From UBA1447 sp002329225 (GTDB taxonomy: Bacteria > Bacillota > Clostridia > Oscillospirales > Acutalibacteraceae): a stretch of 64,000 nucleotides of DNA. Positions 43,943-52,500 of the stretch are shown piece by piece (within the stretch, counting starts at the first letter, position 1; each line of letters begins with the position of its first letter). Location of the stretch: positions 62,001 through 126,000 of the forward strand of contig JBMNVN010000005.1 of assembly GCA_050946835.1 (NCBI GenBank), in the 5' to 3' direction. The notes beneath the pieces were generated by a model that saw only the letters and a program-made list of their open reading frames with translations, did not search any database and was not told the origin of the DNA. A program made the position numbers and the translations under genes.

Positions 43943-43964
43943 TTAACCGTTTGTTCACGGTTAA
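43943..43964. promoter_or_regulatory. Inverted repeat upstream of rpe
   Basis: TTAACCG and CGGTTAA arms separated by 8 bases, 31 bases before the rpe start. It could be an operator for the whole downstream run; no regulator is apparent. Confidence 0.45.
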
Positions 43965-44056
43965 TATATGCTCTTGTAATACCTTGGGACTATACTCAAA
44001 CTACAACGAGCGACACAAATCGAATGCAATTGACTTTTTCATAATTTCTTCCCGCA

Positions 44057-44087
44057 AAGAAGCCGGATGTTTAACATTCGGCTTCTT
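44057..44087. terminator. Terminator after ahcY
   Basis: An AAGAAGCCGGATG arm pairs with CATTCGGCTTCTT around TTAA, eight bases past the ahcY stop. The T-tract is weak. Confidence 0.6.
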
Positions 44088-44094
44088 CTGCGTT

Positions 44095-45345
44095 TTACAT
44101 ATCAAAGCTGTTAAGATATTTCTCCTGTTCGGGGGTAAGAACGTCAATACCGAGACCCCAAAAATCCAACAGCATACGGGCAACCTGCAAGTCGATTTCT
44201 TCCGGCACATCTATGAGTTTACCGCCTTTTGTCGGCAACCCTTTGTTGCGTGCCAAATAAGCGGCGCTTAAAGCCTGAATGGCAAAGCTCATATCCATTA
44301 TTTCTGCCGGATGGCCGTCCCCGGCGGCAAGATTGACAAGGCGCCCCTCGGCAAGTACATTTATGCATCTGCCGTTTTTAAGGGTATAGCCCGCTATGTT
44401 TTTCCGCCGTGTCTTTTTCGATATCGCCGCTTTCTCAAGACCTTCCATGTCGATCTCAACATTAAAATGCCCGGCGTTGCACAATATGGCGCCGTCTTTC
44501 ATCAGTTCAAAATCTTTATTTGTAATAACGTCTTTGCAGCCGGTTACGGTAATGAAAATGTCCCCGACAGGAGCGGCCGTATTCATAGGCATAACTTCAA
44601 ATCCGTCCATCTTAGCCTCAAGGGCTTTTATCGGGTCAATTTCCGTAACAACAACTTTGGCTCCCAAGCCCAAAGCCCGCATAGCAACACCTTTGCCGCA
44701 CCAACCGTAACCGGCAATTACCACCGTTTTACCCGCTGCAATCAGATTTGTGGTGCGGTTAATGCCGTCCCAGACGGATTGGCCGGTGCCGTAACGGTTA
44801 TCAAAAAGATATTTGCATTTTGCATTGTTGACCGCAATCATGGGGAAGGTGAGCTTGCCCGCTTTTTCCATCGCCACCAAACGGCCGATTCCCGTAGTCG
44901 TCTCTTCACAACCGCCCAGAACTCCGGGCAGAAGTTCTTTGTACTCATTATGAATAAGGTTAACAAGATCTCCGCCGTCATCAATTATTATGTTGGGCCC
45001 CGCTTCAATAACTTTTCCGAGATGTTCCATATATTCGTCATGACTTGCACCGTATATGGCAAAAACATTAAGGCCCTGCTGAGCCAAAGCAGCCGCCACA
45101 TCATCCTGAGTGGAGAGAGGATTGCTGCCCGTAACAAACATCTGTGCTCCGCCGGCGGCTAAAACCAGGCAAAGATAGGCTGTTTTAGCCTCCAGATGAA
45201 TGGAAAGTGCAACCTTCAAACCCGCAAAGGGTTTTGTTTTGGTAAAAGTTTCTTCCAAACTGCGCAGCAAAGGCATATTCGCCTTTACCCAGTCGATCTT
45301 TTTTTGCCCTTCTTCCGCCAAGGCGATGTCTTTAATTATATTCAC
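44095..45345 (-). CDS. ahcY: Adenosylhomocysteinase
   Basis: A 416-residue NAD-dependent enzyme: SIHLEAKTAYL, IDDGGDLV, TTTGIGRL, NNAKCKYLFDNRYGTGQS, and the NAD-binding AGYGWCGKG near 208-216. It hydrolyses S-adenosylhomocysteine. It lacks the C-terminal Lys-Tyr ending of eukaryotic enzymes and the plant-type insert, as usual for this bacterial branch. It starts with GTG after GGGAGG. No SAH riboswitch was recognised in its leader. Confidence 0.95.
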   Translation of the reverse strand: MNIIKDIALAEEGQKKIDWVKANMPLLRSLEETFTKTKPFAGLKVALSIHLEAKTAYLCLVLAAGGAQMFVTGSNPLSTQDDVAAALAQQGLNVFAIYGASHDEYMEHLGKVIEAGPNIIIDDGGDLVNLIHNEYKELLPGVLGGCEETTTGIGRLVAMEKAGKLTFPMIAVNNAKCKYLFDNRYGTGQSVWDGINRTTNLIAAGKTVVIAGYGWCGKGVAMRALGLGAKVVVTEIDPIKALEAKMDGFEVMPMNTAAPVGDIFITVTGCKDVITNKDFELMKDGAILCNAGHFNVEIDMEGLEKAAISKKTRRKNIAGYTLKNGRCINVLAEGRLVNLAAGDGHPAEIMDMSFAIQALSAAYLARNKGLPTKGGKLIDVPEEIDLQVARMLLDFWGLGIDVLTPEQEKYLNSFDM

Positions 45346-45522
45346 GGTAAAATCCTCCCTTTTGTTATGTTCATAAGATTTTAAGGCTCAATAGCGGTCA
45401 CAAATATACCATAATATCATCGGAATTACAATATCGGCAGCCGCTGTCGGCCCTGATTGCCGCCGGGTGATTTGCCGCTGTTATATTGACAAGCCCAACT
45501 ATTCGTGATATTGTGCGAATGA

Positions 45523-45681
45523 AAAAAACACACCAAAAAGACAGTCGGCAGTATCGTTACCGACTACTGCCTAAACGGCGGCAACATTGTTACCGAGATT
45601 ACCGGCGGCGTTCAGACCGACTATTACTACGATGAAAACGGCAATGTTTTCGGGTTAAAAAAGGAGGCTCAAAACATTTGA
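45523..45681 (+). pseudogene. Orphan C-terminal fragment of an RHS/YD-repeat protein
   Basis: About 52 codons open after a stop at 45520. The translation carries an RHS signature: DYCLNGGNIVTEITGGVQTD followed by YYYDENGNVFGL. No upstream RHS body exists, so this is a broken remnant, the usual sign of RHS toxin-tip recombination. A TTGACA with a TATTGT 17 bases later (45486-45514) lies just upstream. The remnant marks the left edge of an AT-rich island; the rest of the 330-bp gap to ahcY holds nothing recognisable. Confidence 0.8.
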
Positions 45682-45914
45682 ATAATCTTGGAAAGCAAAC
45701 GGTTAAGCGAACAATTAATTCAACTACAAATAAAGGAATAAAGTCAGGGTTTAAGGAGGCCGGAAAAGCTTTTGCTTATTATGGGAAGAATACCGCAAAA
45801 TACTATAGAGCTTTTGCGGCTGGCTTGCATAGAGATGTACTCTATACCGTGGGAGAAGCCGTAGCATCGTCAGATTATATGAAATACAAGTATCGACGAT
45901 TGGCAAATTGGTAA
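45678..45914 (+). CDS. Small basic protein next to the RHS remnant
   Basis: A 78-residue basic protein starting with TTG nine bases after AGGAGG, overlapping the RHS stop. It contains TNKGIKSGFKEAGKAFAYYG, which may be the start of a toxin tip or an independent small gene. No family recognised. Position suggests that it was once the variable tip joined to the RHS core. Confidence 0.5.
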   Translation: MNNLGKQTVKRTINSTTNKGIKSGFKEAGKAFAYYGKNTAKYYRAFAAGLHRDVLYTVGEAVASSDYMKYKYRRLANW

Positions 45915-46339
45915 CTGCTATGAGTTTGGAAAGACAAATCTTACTTGTAATGCTTTGTTATCTGTTGTCATTTTTCTATATTCGGATGTTTATTTGGGGA
46001 GTAATAGGTTATCAATTAAATAACAGTGCCCTAAAGAAGAGGAGAAAAGGTCTAACATTTAAAGAGTGGCTTTTTTATAGTAGATATCGAGAAGAAATAC
46101 CCAAAGTATTAATTGCTGTGTACATGGTAATGTTATTAATTCACCCGATTGTTTTGATTACATGCGTTGTTTTGTATTTTTTGTTAGGGATGAATGAAGT
46201 TGGGCCGATGCTTGCAAAAGGAGTTTCCTTGTTTTTTTTCGGCTGGCGGTTAATATATTTTTTGATGTTTTGGAGTCCGCGGCCTGGAATACCATTCGGA
46301 AGATGGATAAAGAAGAAAAGAGGTAATAGGAAAAGGTAG
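45908..46339 (+). CDS. Membrane protein of unknown function in the RHS island
   Basis: Up to 143 residues (TTG at 45908, or ATG at 45920; neither has a clear ribosome site). Three hydrophobic segments (about 8-30, 64-86, 92-115) and a very basic C-terminus. Such small membrane proteins often are immunity proteins beside RHS tips, but no family is recognised. Confidence 0.55.
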   Translation: MVTAMSLERQILLVMLCYLLSFFYIRMFIWGVIGYQLNNSALKKRRKGLTFKEWLFYSRYREEIPKVLIAVYMVMLLIHPIVLITCVVLYFLLGMNEVGPMLAKGVSLFFFGWRLIYFLMFWSPRPGIPFGRWIKKKRGNRKR

Positions 46340-46523
46340 CGGCCGGTATTCTATTAGTGAAAAACCGCTTGCCGGAGTTAATCTGCAATGATTTAATAGC
46401 CAATCTGCAGAACGATAGCATGTTTCAGTGATATATCATTTGGCAGTTGAAAACTTTACTTTTGACTCGGTTAGTCATATATTTATTTACTGGATGGAAA
46501 TTATGCAAGGAGTGTGAACTGTT

Positions 46524-47042
46524 GTGAAACAAATTATTATACGGGCAATCAGCTTATCGGTTATTCCAATTGTAGTTGGAGCTTTATTGGCTTACATTAC
46601 AAAAAGCAATAAAAAAGAGATGCTTAACAACCTTAATAAAGAACATATATTAGTTCATTTGCCAAAAGTGAATATGTGGGTTGGGTTTTTATCGACTTCA
46701 TTTTTTTTGGTTTGTTTTTTTATGATGCTTTTATTCCCCAACGATACGGTGAACATAGGTACAATCACAGTAATCAGTCTTTTCATTTTACTTGGTATTT
46801 TTCTTGTGGCATCATCTTTGAATTGGAGAATCCGAATATTCCGCGATAAAGATTATCTAATCTATAGAACAAGTTTTGGCAGAACATATAAAATTCAATA
46901 CAAAGATTTTGTTTGTTATAAGGATGGTAACAGTATGCTTACATTGAAGACTGAGAATAAGAGTTTTTTCGTGGATAAAAAGGCAACTAATCTTGAGTTC
47001 CTAATAGAAAGGCTTCAACAGCAAGGAGTTAAAAAACACTAA
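46524..47042 (+). CDS. Two-TM protein with a C-terminal PH-like domain, immunity-type candidate
   Basis: A 172-residue protein starting with GTG after AAGGAG. TM segments at about 9-25 and 50-95 (two passes), then a soluble beta-rich tail (RIRIFRDKDYLIYRTSFGRT onward) resembling the small PH-like membrane proteins common among orphan immunity genes. Function unknown. Strongly AT-rich, unlike ahcY to the left. Confidence 0.6.
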   Translation: MKQIIIRAISLSVIPIVVGALLAYITKSNKKEMLNNLNKEHILVHLPKVNMWVGFLSTSFFLVCFFMMLLFPNDTVNIGTITVISLFILLGIFLVASSLNWRIRIFRDKDYLIYRTSFGRTYKIQYKDFVCYKDGNSMLTLKTENKSFFVDKKATNLEFLIERLQQQGVKKH

Positions 47043-47420
47043 AACATATTAAAATATTTTATCAAATTGCTGATGAGGGTTATTACAATGCCGGAAAACT
47101 CAAGCCTGCCAATAAAGATGGTAATGAAGATCCAAGGAGTAAGGTATGCCAATAAGAAAGGACAAGTACGGTCAATAGAGCTTTATTCTCCTCATAAAAC
47201 CGGTCCTCATCAACAATGGCATTGGCAACTAAACAAGTGGCATAGCAACGGCATACCGAACGGACCGGCTAATTTTGCGAATCCATATAAACGCCGGTCT
47301 TTTTTCGGGAGGTCCTTCGGGACCATTATTAAAAGAGTTGGCAAGGCAAGGAATAAAAGTTGTTTTCCGTTAAACAAGGTGATGATAAATGTATTGGCAG
47401 AAGAAGAAATTAATATATGA
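47036..47420 (+). pseudogene. Frameshifted RHS-type toxin tip fragment
   Basis: One frame reads YYNAGKLKPANKDGNEDPRS and stops at 47153-47155; a second frame continues at the same place with ANKKGQVRSIELYSPHKTGP and then HQQWHWQLNKW to 47420. Joining them needs one frameshift near 47145. The His/Trp-rich end resembles nuclease-type toxin tips of polymorphic toxin systems, but I cannot name a family. It overlaps the next gene, as a toxin-immunity pair would. Confidence 0.55.
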
Positions 47421-48009
47421 TATTTTAATTCCTCCAATTGCAAAGCCGTTTGAAGAATTTACAGTAAAAGAGGCAGAGAATTATTTTAATTGGCACATGA
47501 GTAATTTAAACGAAAGAGCACTGTATTTGGCAAAGTATTCAAATGTGCAATTAGATTATTCTGTTAATTCTTTAATTAAAATTTGGGCCTGGTTTTTAAA
47601 AGCAGCCGAGATTGAAAAAACGCCAAACGAGAAACTGAATGAAATAAAGAATCAATTAAAGAGCAAACCAAAAGACTTTATTGATACTATATTAAAAGAA
47701 CAATCAGAACAATTCTCACTTGAAACAGAATACATAATTAGAGATATTGCGATGTATTTCGGAGAGGCAATAGTTAAGAACAACAACAGTATTTATTGGG
47801 GATATCATACGGATATCAAAAAAGACTCTTTTGCGAATATGCCTCTTTTAATGGGATTTGAAGACAGAGATTTCAATCCACCTTTTCAAACCGCTTTTGA
47901 GCCTGTTTTCATTGTTCACGGAATAGCATGTAATATATTTGATAACGGTCATAATAAAAATGACTTAGTAAACATGTATAAAAAGTGGCAGAGGATGATT
48001 TTTAATTAG
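47389..48009 (+). CDS. Probable immunity protein for the adjacent toxin tip
   Basis: A 206-residue soluble, acidic to neutral protein, mainly helical, with ENYFNWHMSNLNERALYLAK and later YIIRDIAMYFGEAIVKNNNS. AAGG lies 9 bases before the ATG. It overlaps the end of the toxin-like fragment by 32 bases. The toxin-then-immunity order and overlap support the role; the sequence alone does not prove it. Confidence 0.55.
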   Translation: MYWQKKKLIYDILIPPIAKPFEEFTVKEAENYFNWHMSNLNERALYLAKYSNVQLDYSVNSLIKIWAWFLKAAEIEKTPNEKLNEIKNQLKSKPKDFIDTILKEQSEQFSLETEYIIRDIAMYFGEAIVKNNNSIYWGYHTDIKKDSFANMPLLMGFEDRDFNPPFQTAFEPVFIVHGIACNIFDNGHNKNDLVNMYKKWQRMIFN

Positions 48010-48038
48010 TCTCTTCTAATTTAACATGCCTAAGTATT

Positions 48039-48431
48039 TTGAACTTACTAATGCAACTTAGCAAATTCTATATAAACAAACGGCGGAACAACAAGAGAAT
48101 TGTCGGTAAAAAAACAGAGTTGCTCTATTATTTGAGGGTGGCCATTAATATTACGAGTTTTACTCTTGATATAAGTTTAGGTCTTGATGATATTGGAATA
48201 AGTGGTTCAATAAAAAATGGAGACACAACTAATGCGTTTGGTATAAGTGCGGATATTTCACAATTCAAAGTAGGTTTTGAGGCTTCTTCTACTGTTAAAT
48301 GGGATGAGAGTACAGATGTCACGAGTTACACTAATGCCAGTATCACTGGTTGGGGTATAGCTGCTGTGTATATCTTTGCCACAACTGGACAATGGGTTTC
48401 ATCACCACAACAGCAACCAGCTTTTGGATAA
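48039..48431 (+). CDS. Hypothetical protein, possible toxin-tip fragment
   Basis: Up to 130 residues (TTG at 48039 or ATG at 48051; no ribosome site). The C-terminal 90 residues are beta-prone (DISLGLDDIGISGSIKNGDT onward) with Ser/Thr/Gly repeats. No family recognised. It may be the tail of a former secreted protein rather than a working gene. Confidence 0.35.
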   Translation: MNLLMQLSKFYINKRRNNKRIVGKKTELLYYLRVAINITSFTLDISLGLDDIGISGSIKNGDTTNAFGISADISQFKVGFEASSTVKWDESTDVTSYTNASITGWGIAAVYIFATTGQWVSSPQQQPAFG

Positions 48432-48449
48432 CGAAGGGAGATGGATATA

Positions 48450-49058
48450 ATGTTATTTAATTTGTTAAGAATAGTATTGTGGTTGATTATTTCTTCTTTC
48501 GTTGTTCTGAAAATAAGAAAAACAAAAATTGTTAGGAAAAAACTCGTTTCCCTCTTGATAGTTGTTTTGTGTTTGGGATTGATTTCGGTTTCTGGGATGT
48601 TTCCAATCGAGAATCTTTTTATTAATTTCAAATCTCCAGAAAGTGTATTTAATTATACAAACTCAGGTAAAGTCAATGATGTTTTATACGGCAAAGAGTC
48701 TTGCATGGCTATTTACTCAAATTGGAATAGTACTGGCGGGCACTACATCATACCGAAAACTGAAAAGGGGTATAAAATACCAAGCTGTTTTGCCACAAAA
48801 ATAGTGTCACATAAATTCGATAAAAGTGGGCTTTTCGATGTATATAATGTCAAGGGAACACAGGATTATTATGTTTTCGGGACAGTCCATTTGAAAGATG
48901 ACGGAAACGAAATTGATATTTTCGACGGAAGTGATGAAAAAGTAGAAAGTAATATTATTAGAGTTGGGCATACAAATTTTATTTATTTCTTTTTAGATGA
49001 TTTCTCAAACGAATACTACTTGCTTATTAACGGCGAAAAAGTATCAATTTCTAAATGA
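48450..49058 (+). CDS. Membrane protein with extracytoplasmic domain, unknown function
   Basis: About 202 residues from the ATG at 48450 (GGGAG nine bases upstream). Two TM segments (about 5-20 and 33-52) and an outer domain of about 140 residues with VYNVKGTQDYYVFGTVHLKD. AT-rich like its neighbours. An immunity or accessory role in the RHS island is only an inference. Confidence 0.6.
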   Translation: MLFNLLRIVLWLIISSFVVLKIRKTKIVRKKLVSLLIVVLCLGLISVSGMFPIENLFINFKSPESVFNYTNSGKVNDVLYGKESCMAIYSNWNSTGGHYIIPKTEKGYKIPSCFATKIVSHKFDKSGLFDVYNVKGTQDYYVFGTVHLKDDGNEIDIFDGSDEKVESNIIRVGHTNFIYFFLDDFSNEYYLLINGEKVSISK

Positions 49059-49066
49059 TTTTAATA

Positions 49067-49094
49067 CCCAGAGCCACCGTTTGGTAGCTCTGGG
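49067..49094 (+). terminator. Hairpin after the last island gene
   Basis: A 12-bp stem (49067-49078 with 49083-49094, one mismatch) with a GTTT loop, nine bases after the stop codon. No T-tract follows, so efficiency is uncertain. Confidence 0.55.
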
Positions 49095-49101
49095 ATAATC
49101 C

Positions 49102-49242
49102 CTAAACCTCCCCCGCAAATCTCCATACAATGGTAGCATCCTGAACTGCCTGGCCGTTGACTGTTTCTGCCTGTCCAATCTGAATCTTTTCAATGAGTTT
49201 GTTCAGGATGAATGGTGTTAATGTCTCAATGTTCAGATAGTC
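49102..49242 (-). pseudogene. C-terminal remnant of a large serine recombinase
   Basis: About 46 codons on the minus strand ending at a stop at 49102-49104. The translation contains LTPFILNKLIEKIQIGQAET and then IVWRFAGEV, the ending typical of DUF4368 serine recombinases that move elements in Clostridia. Nothing upstream of this piece belongs to the recombinase, so only the tail survives. It marks the right edge of the island. Confidence 0.75.
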
Positions 49243-49250
49243 GGATGTTG

Positions 49251-49385
49251 CCGCACGGTTCAGGCAACGGCTTCCTCACTTATCAGACATGGATAAGTTC
49301 CAATGCCTATAACGCTAACAAAGTAACCGGGTGTATGTTAGTCGGTGACTTCAACGTTGACGGCAATGTTTACGGCCTCGGTAAA
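49251..49385 (+). pseudogene. FG-GAP/RHS-like coding remnant
   Basis: In one plus-strand frame: MLPHGSGNGFLTYQTWISSN, then VTGCMLVGDFNVDGNVYGL. VGDFNxDG is an FG-GAP/VCBS repeat signature, and DGNVYGL also echoes the YD-repeat end seen at 45625. These repeats occur together in large RHS-type secreted proteins. No start site or flanking coding context, so it is a fragment. The following 100 bases hold nothing I recognise. Confidence 0.5.
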
Positions 49386-49492
49386 AAGAAAAGGTATACT
49401 CACTCCGTCTTTCATCTGTTTGTATTGCCGGGCAGTGTACTGCATTTTATTTTTATAGCGTTTTACGTGCTCTGAAAAACTCAAAAAAACAA

Positions 49493-49524
49493 GCGGCCGG
49501 GTTTTAACACCCGGCCGCCGTTTT
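49493..49524. terminator. Terminator of the giant surface protein gene
   Basis: A 9-bp perfect stem (49493-49501 with 49510-49518) flanked by A-rich sequence on the left, which becomes a T-tract for the minus strand, and T's on the right. Confidence 0.8.
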
Positions 49525-49530
49525 TTAATG

Positions 49531-52500
49531 TCAGGCGTAAGGATTAAGCTGGTCTATTTGTTTAATGAAGAGCCCGGCGTCCTCAAGTTTTGCCGCGTCG
49601 CTGCTGTCTACCTTCCCGTTATTGTTCAGGTCCAGAGCAAAGACTTGAATGTCGGATAGGCTGAGCATGTAGGAGGCTGCCATGGCGGCAAAACCGGCGT
49701 CTTCTCCGTTTACTTTGCCGTCGCCGTTGGCATCGCCGAAAATAACGAGGTAGTAAGTATCCACAACTTGACCGCTGTAAACTACATCTATGCGGGAACC
49801 GGTGCCAAGCCCTTGCGGGTTAGGAGTATAGGCAAGTGAACCGTAGGGGTTGGTTATGTAAGCGGAAAGGTCCGTAGTTCCTTCGGGTACCCCGTAGACA
49901 TATTTCCTGGTTCTGTCCACCGTGACGGAAGAACCCGCAACGGCATTGATTTGCGGCCCGTTGACAGTGACGGAACAGGTGGCTTGTTTGCCGCCGTCAT
50001 TGGTGGTACAGGTTATTACCGCAGAGCCCGGGCGCCGGGGGGTTACCGTGCCGTTGGAGTCAACGGTAGCCACATCCGGGTTGCTTGAGTGCCAGGTGAC
50101 GCTCTTGACGCTGGCTGAACCGAGACCGCCGATCGTTCCGGCAGGGGTGATTGAAGGCGTGAGGGTCTGTGGCGCATCGCCGTACATAAAGTTGAGAGAG
50201 GTTCTATCCAGGCTGACTCCGGTTACCTGATAGTTGGCGAAAGCGACCGTTACCGTGTCGGTGAATACTTGACCGAAACTGTCTGTCGTACTTACGGTAA
50301 TAACAGCGGTACAAGCTTTGTTTTCCGCCGGCTTGCAGAGACCGTTCTGGTCAACCACAACGGAGGAACTGTTTGAACTCCACTGGAGGTTTTCATGCTC
50401 CGCATTGGCGGGATTAATAGTGACCCCCAATTGGATGCTTTGGGAATTATAGGTTTGATACAATTCAACTTTTTTAGAGATATGGCTCGGTGCCGGGGAG
50501 TCATTGAAGGTGATGACTATGGAGTTGATGCGCACACGGGCTACCAGTGCATCTCTCGCCGCAGTCAGGGCGGCGGTTGCCGAGTCAACAGTCTCCTGAT
50601 CGGAAGCGGGGCTGGCGTAAACGGCACGGGCATTTGCCAACTCATCGGCAAGTGCAGTATAGCTTGCAGCCGTGAAATCCAGGGGATTATAGTTGGCCAT
50701 CATTACCGCATTGATGATGGCGGCCAACTGACTCTTATCCAGGGCCACATTAACTGTACATGTTGCGGAAAGCTCGCCGATTTGAGTGGAGGCGGTTATA
50801 ATTGCCATTCCGCCTATACCTATGGTGACAAGGCCGTTTTGATTTACGGAGGCTACGGCGGGGTTGCTGGATTTCCACACGATTCCCGGGAAGTCGGGGG
50901 TAAGCCCGTCTTCACCGGTTAGCACTGCAGTCAGCTGAACGGTTCCGGAGTTAATGCCCGTGTTGATTACAGTCGGGGTAACCGTGATGGAAGCGGCAGC
51001 GACTTTAACAAAGGCCACCACAGCTTTTGCCGTGTAGGTGTTGCCGAAATGGTCGGTGATAAGAGCCGTAACTGTGGCAAAGCAGGGAGCGTCTGAAGTA
51101 GGCTTGGCAACCCCGTTTTGTGATACTGAAATTGCGGGGTTATTGCTTGACCAGAACACACCTGAGTACATGGCATTTTGCGGTGATGTTATGAGACCGA
51201 GCGCTACACTGGCTGAAGTGTAGGCTGAATCTTTAGGAACCCGTACCACAACATAACCGTTCTGGTTTACACCGTTAACGGCTATTGCGGCGGAATTGAC
51301 ATACACATAATTAACCAGACTTGCATATGCGGCGGCAAGGTTGGCGGTGGCCGAATCGGTTTGAGCCTGAGATGCCAGCGGGTCATTGTAAACTGCAGCG
51401 GCGGAGTTATAAATCTCCATCATTGCAACCCAGCTGGCCGGAGTGTAGTCGGTCTGATTTAAGTTGTTAATTGCCTGGAGCTGGACGAGAAGCAAAGCTT
51501 TGTCCGCACTGATTGTAATTGTGCACACGCCCTCAAAACCGCCGTCAATTGATGTAGCGATTATTGAAACGGTACCGGCTTTAAGGAAAGAAACCTGGCC
51601 GTTGGAGTTGACCGAGGCAACCTCCGGGTCGGAGCTGGTCCAGAAAACATCTTTAATATTAGCGGCCCCTACTCCCAATGTGCCGGTGGGAGAAACCGTA
51701 GCCGTAAGGGTAGCAGAACCGCCGACAATAGCATCGGGTATGGAAGCAGGCGAAACACTGACACCGGTTACCGGATAGTTGGCAAAGGCTACGTTTATGC
51801 TGTTTGTACGGACATTACCTTTGTAATCAGTGGCAGTTACCGTTATAACGGCGTGGCAGGCATTGTTTGATGTGGGTTTGCACAAACCGTTTTCATTAAC
51901 GGAAATCGATGAGCTGTTGGAGGACCAGGCTATGGTGCCCATAGTGGTGTCTGCCGGGAACAGTGCATAGCCCAATTGAATTTCCTGACTCTGATAGGTG
52001 CTTGTCAAAGGAACATCTCTTGTGACATAACCGTTAGTGATGGCGCCGCTGTATGTTACTCGTACGGCGTCAATGGTTACATACATTACAAGTCCGTCAA
52101 AGGCTGCAAGCAAATCATCTTTTGCACTGTCAACCTCACTTTGTTTTGCAAAAACAATATTCTGCACCTCAACGGCGTGTTCCATTGCAGCGGCAAACAC
52201 CGCCCAGCTGTCGGGTGTATATTGTTCAGGGTTGAGGTTCAGACTGGTGATGGCATTAATTGCGTTGACAAGAGCCGTTTTATTTGCATATACGGTAACC
52301 GGACAAGTCCTGGTGAAGCCTCCGTCGTAGGTGGTTGCCGTAATTATGCACTGTCCCGCATCTATGTAACTCACTACGCCGTCCTGGCTGACAGCGGCTA
52401 CTGAGGCATCGCTGGTTGTCCAGTAGATCTTTTTAACACTTGCGCCCTGTACCCCTGTCGGCGTTACGCTTGCAGTTATAGTGACCGGAGCATCGCCGAC

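Noticed and set aside
45346..45420. Possible SAH riboswitch upstream of ahcY
   Set aside because: The leader is short and AT-rich and shows no conserved pseudoknot-like pattern that I could draw.
45521..45637. ATG frame starting MKKTHQKDSRQYRYR over the RHS remnant
   Set aside because: It is out of frame with the clear YD-repeat reading and rich in Arg codons from frame shift, without a ribosome site.
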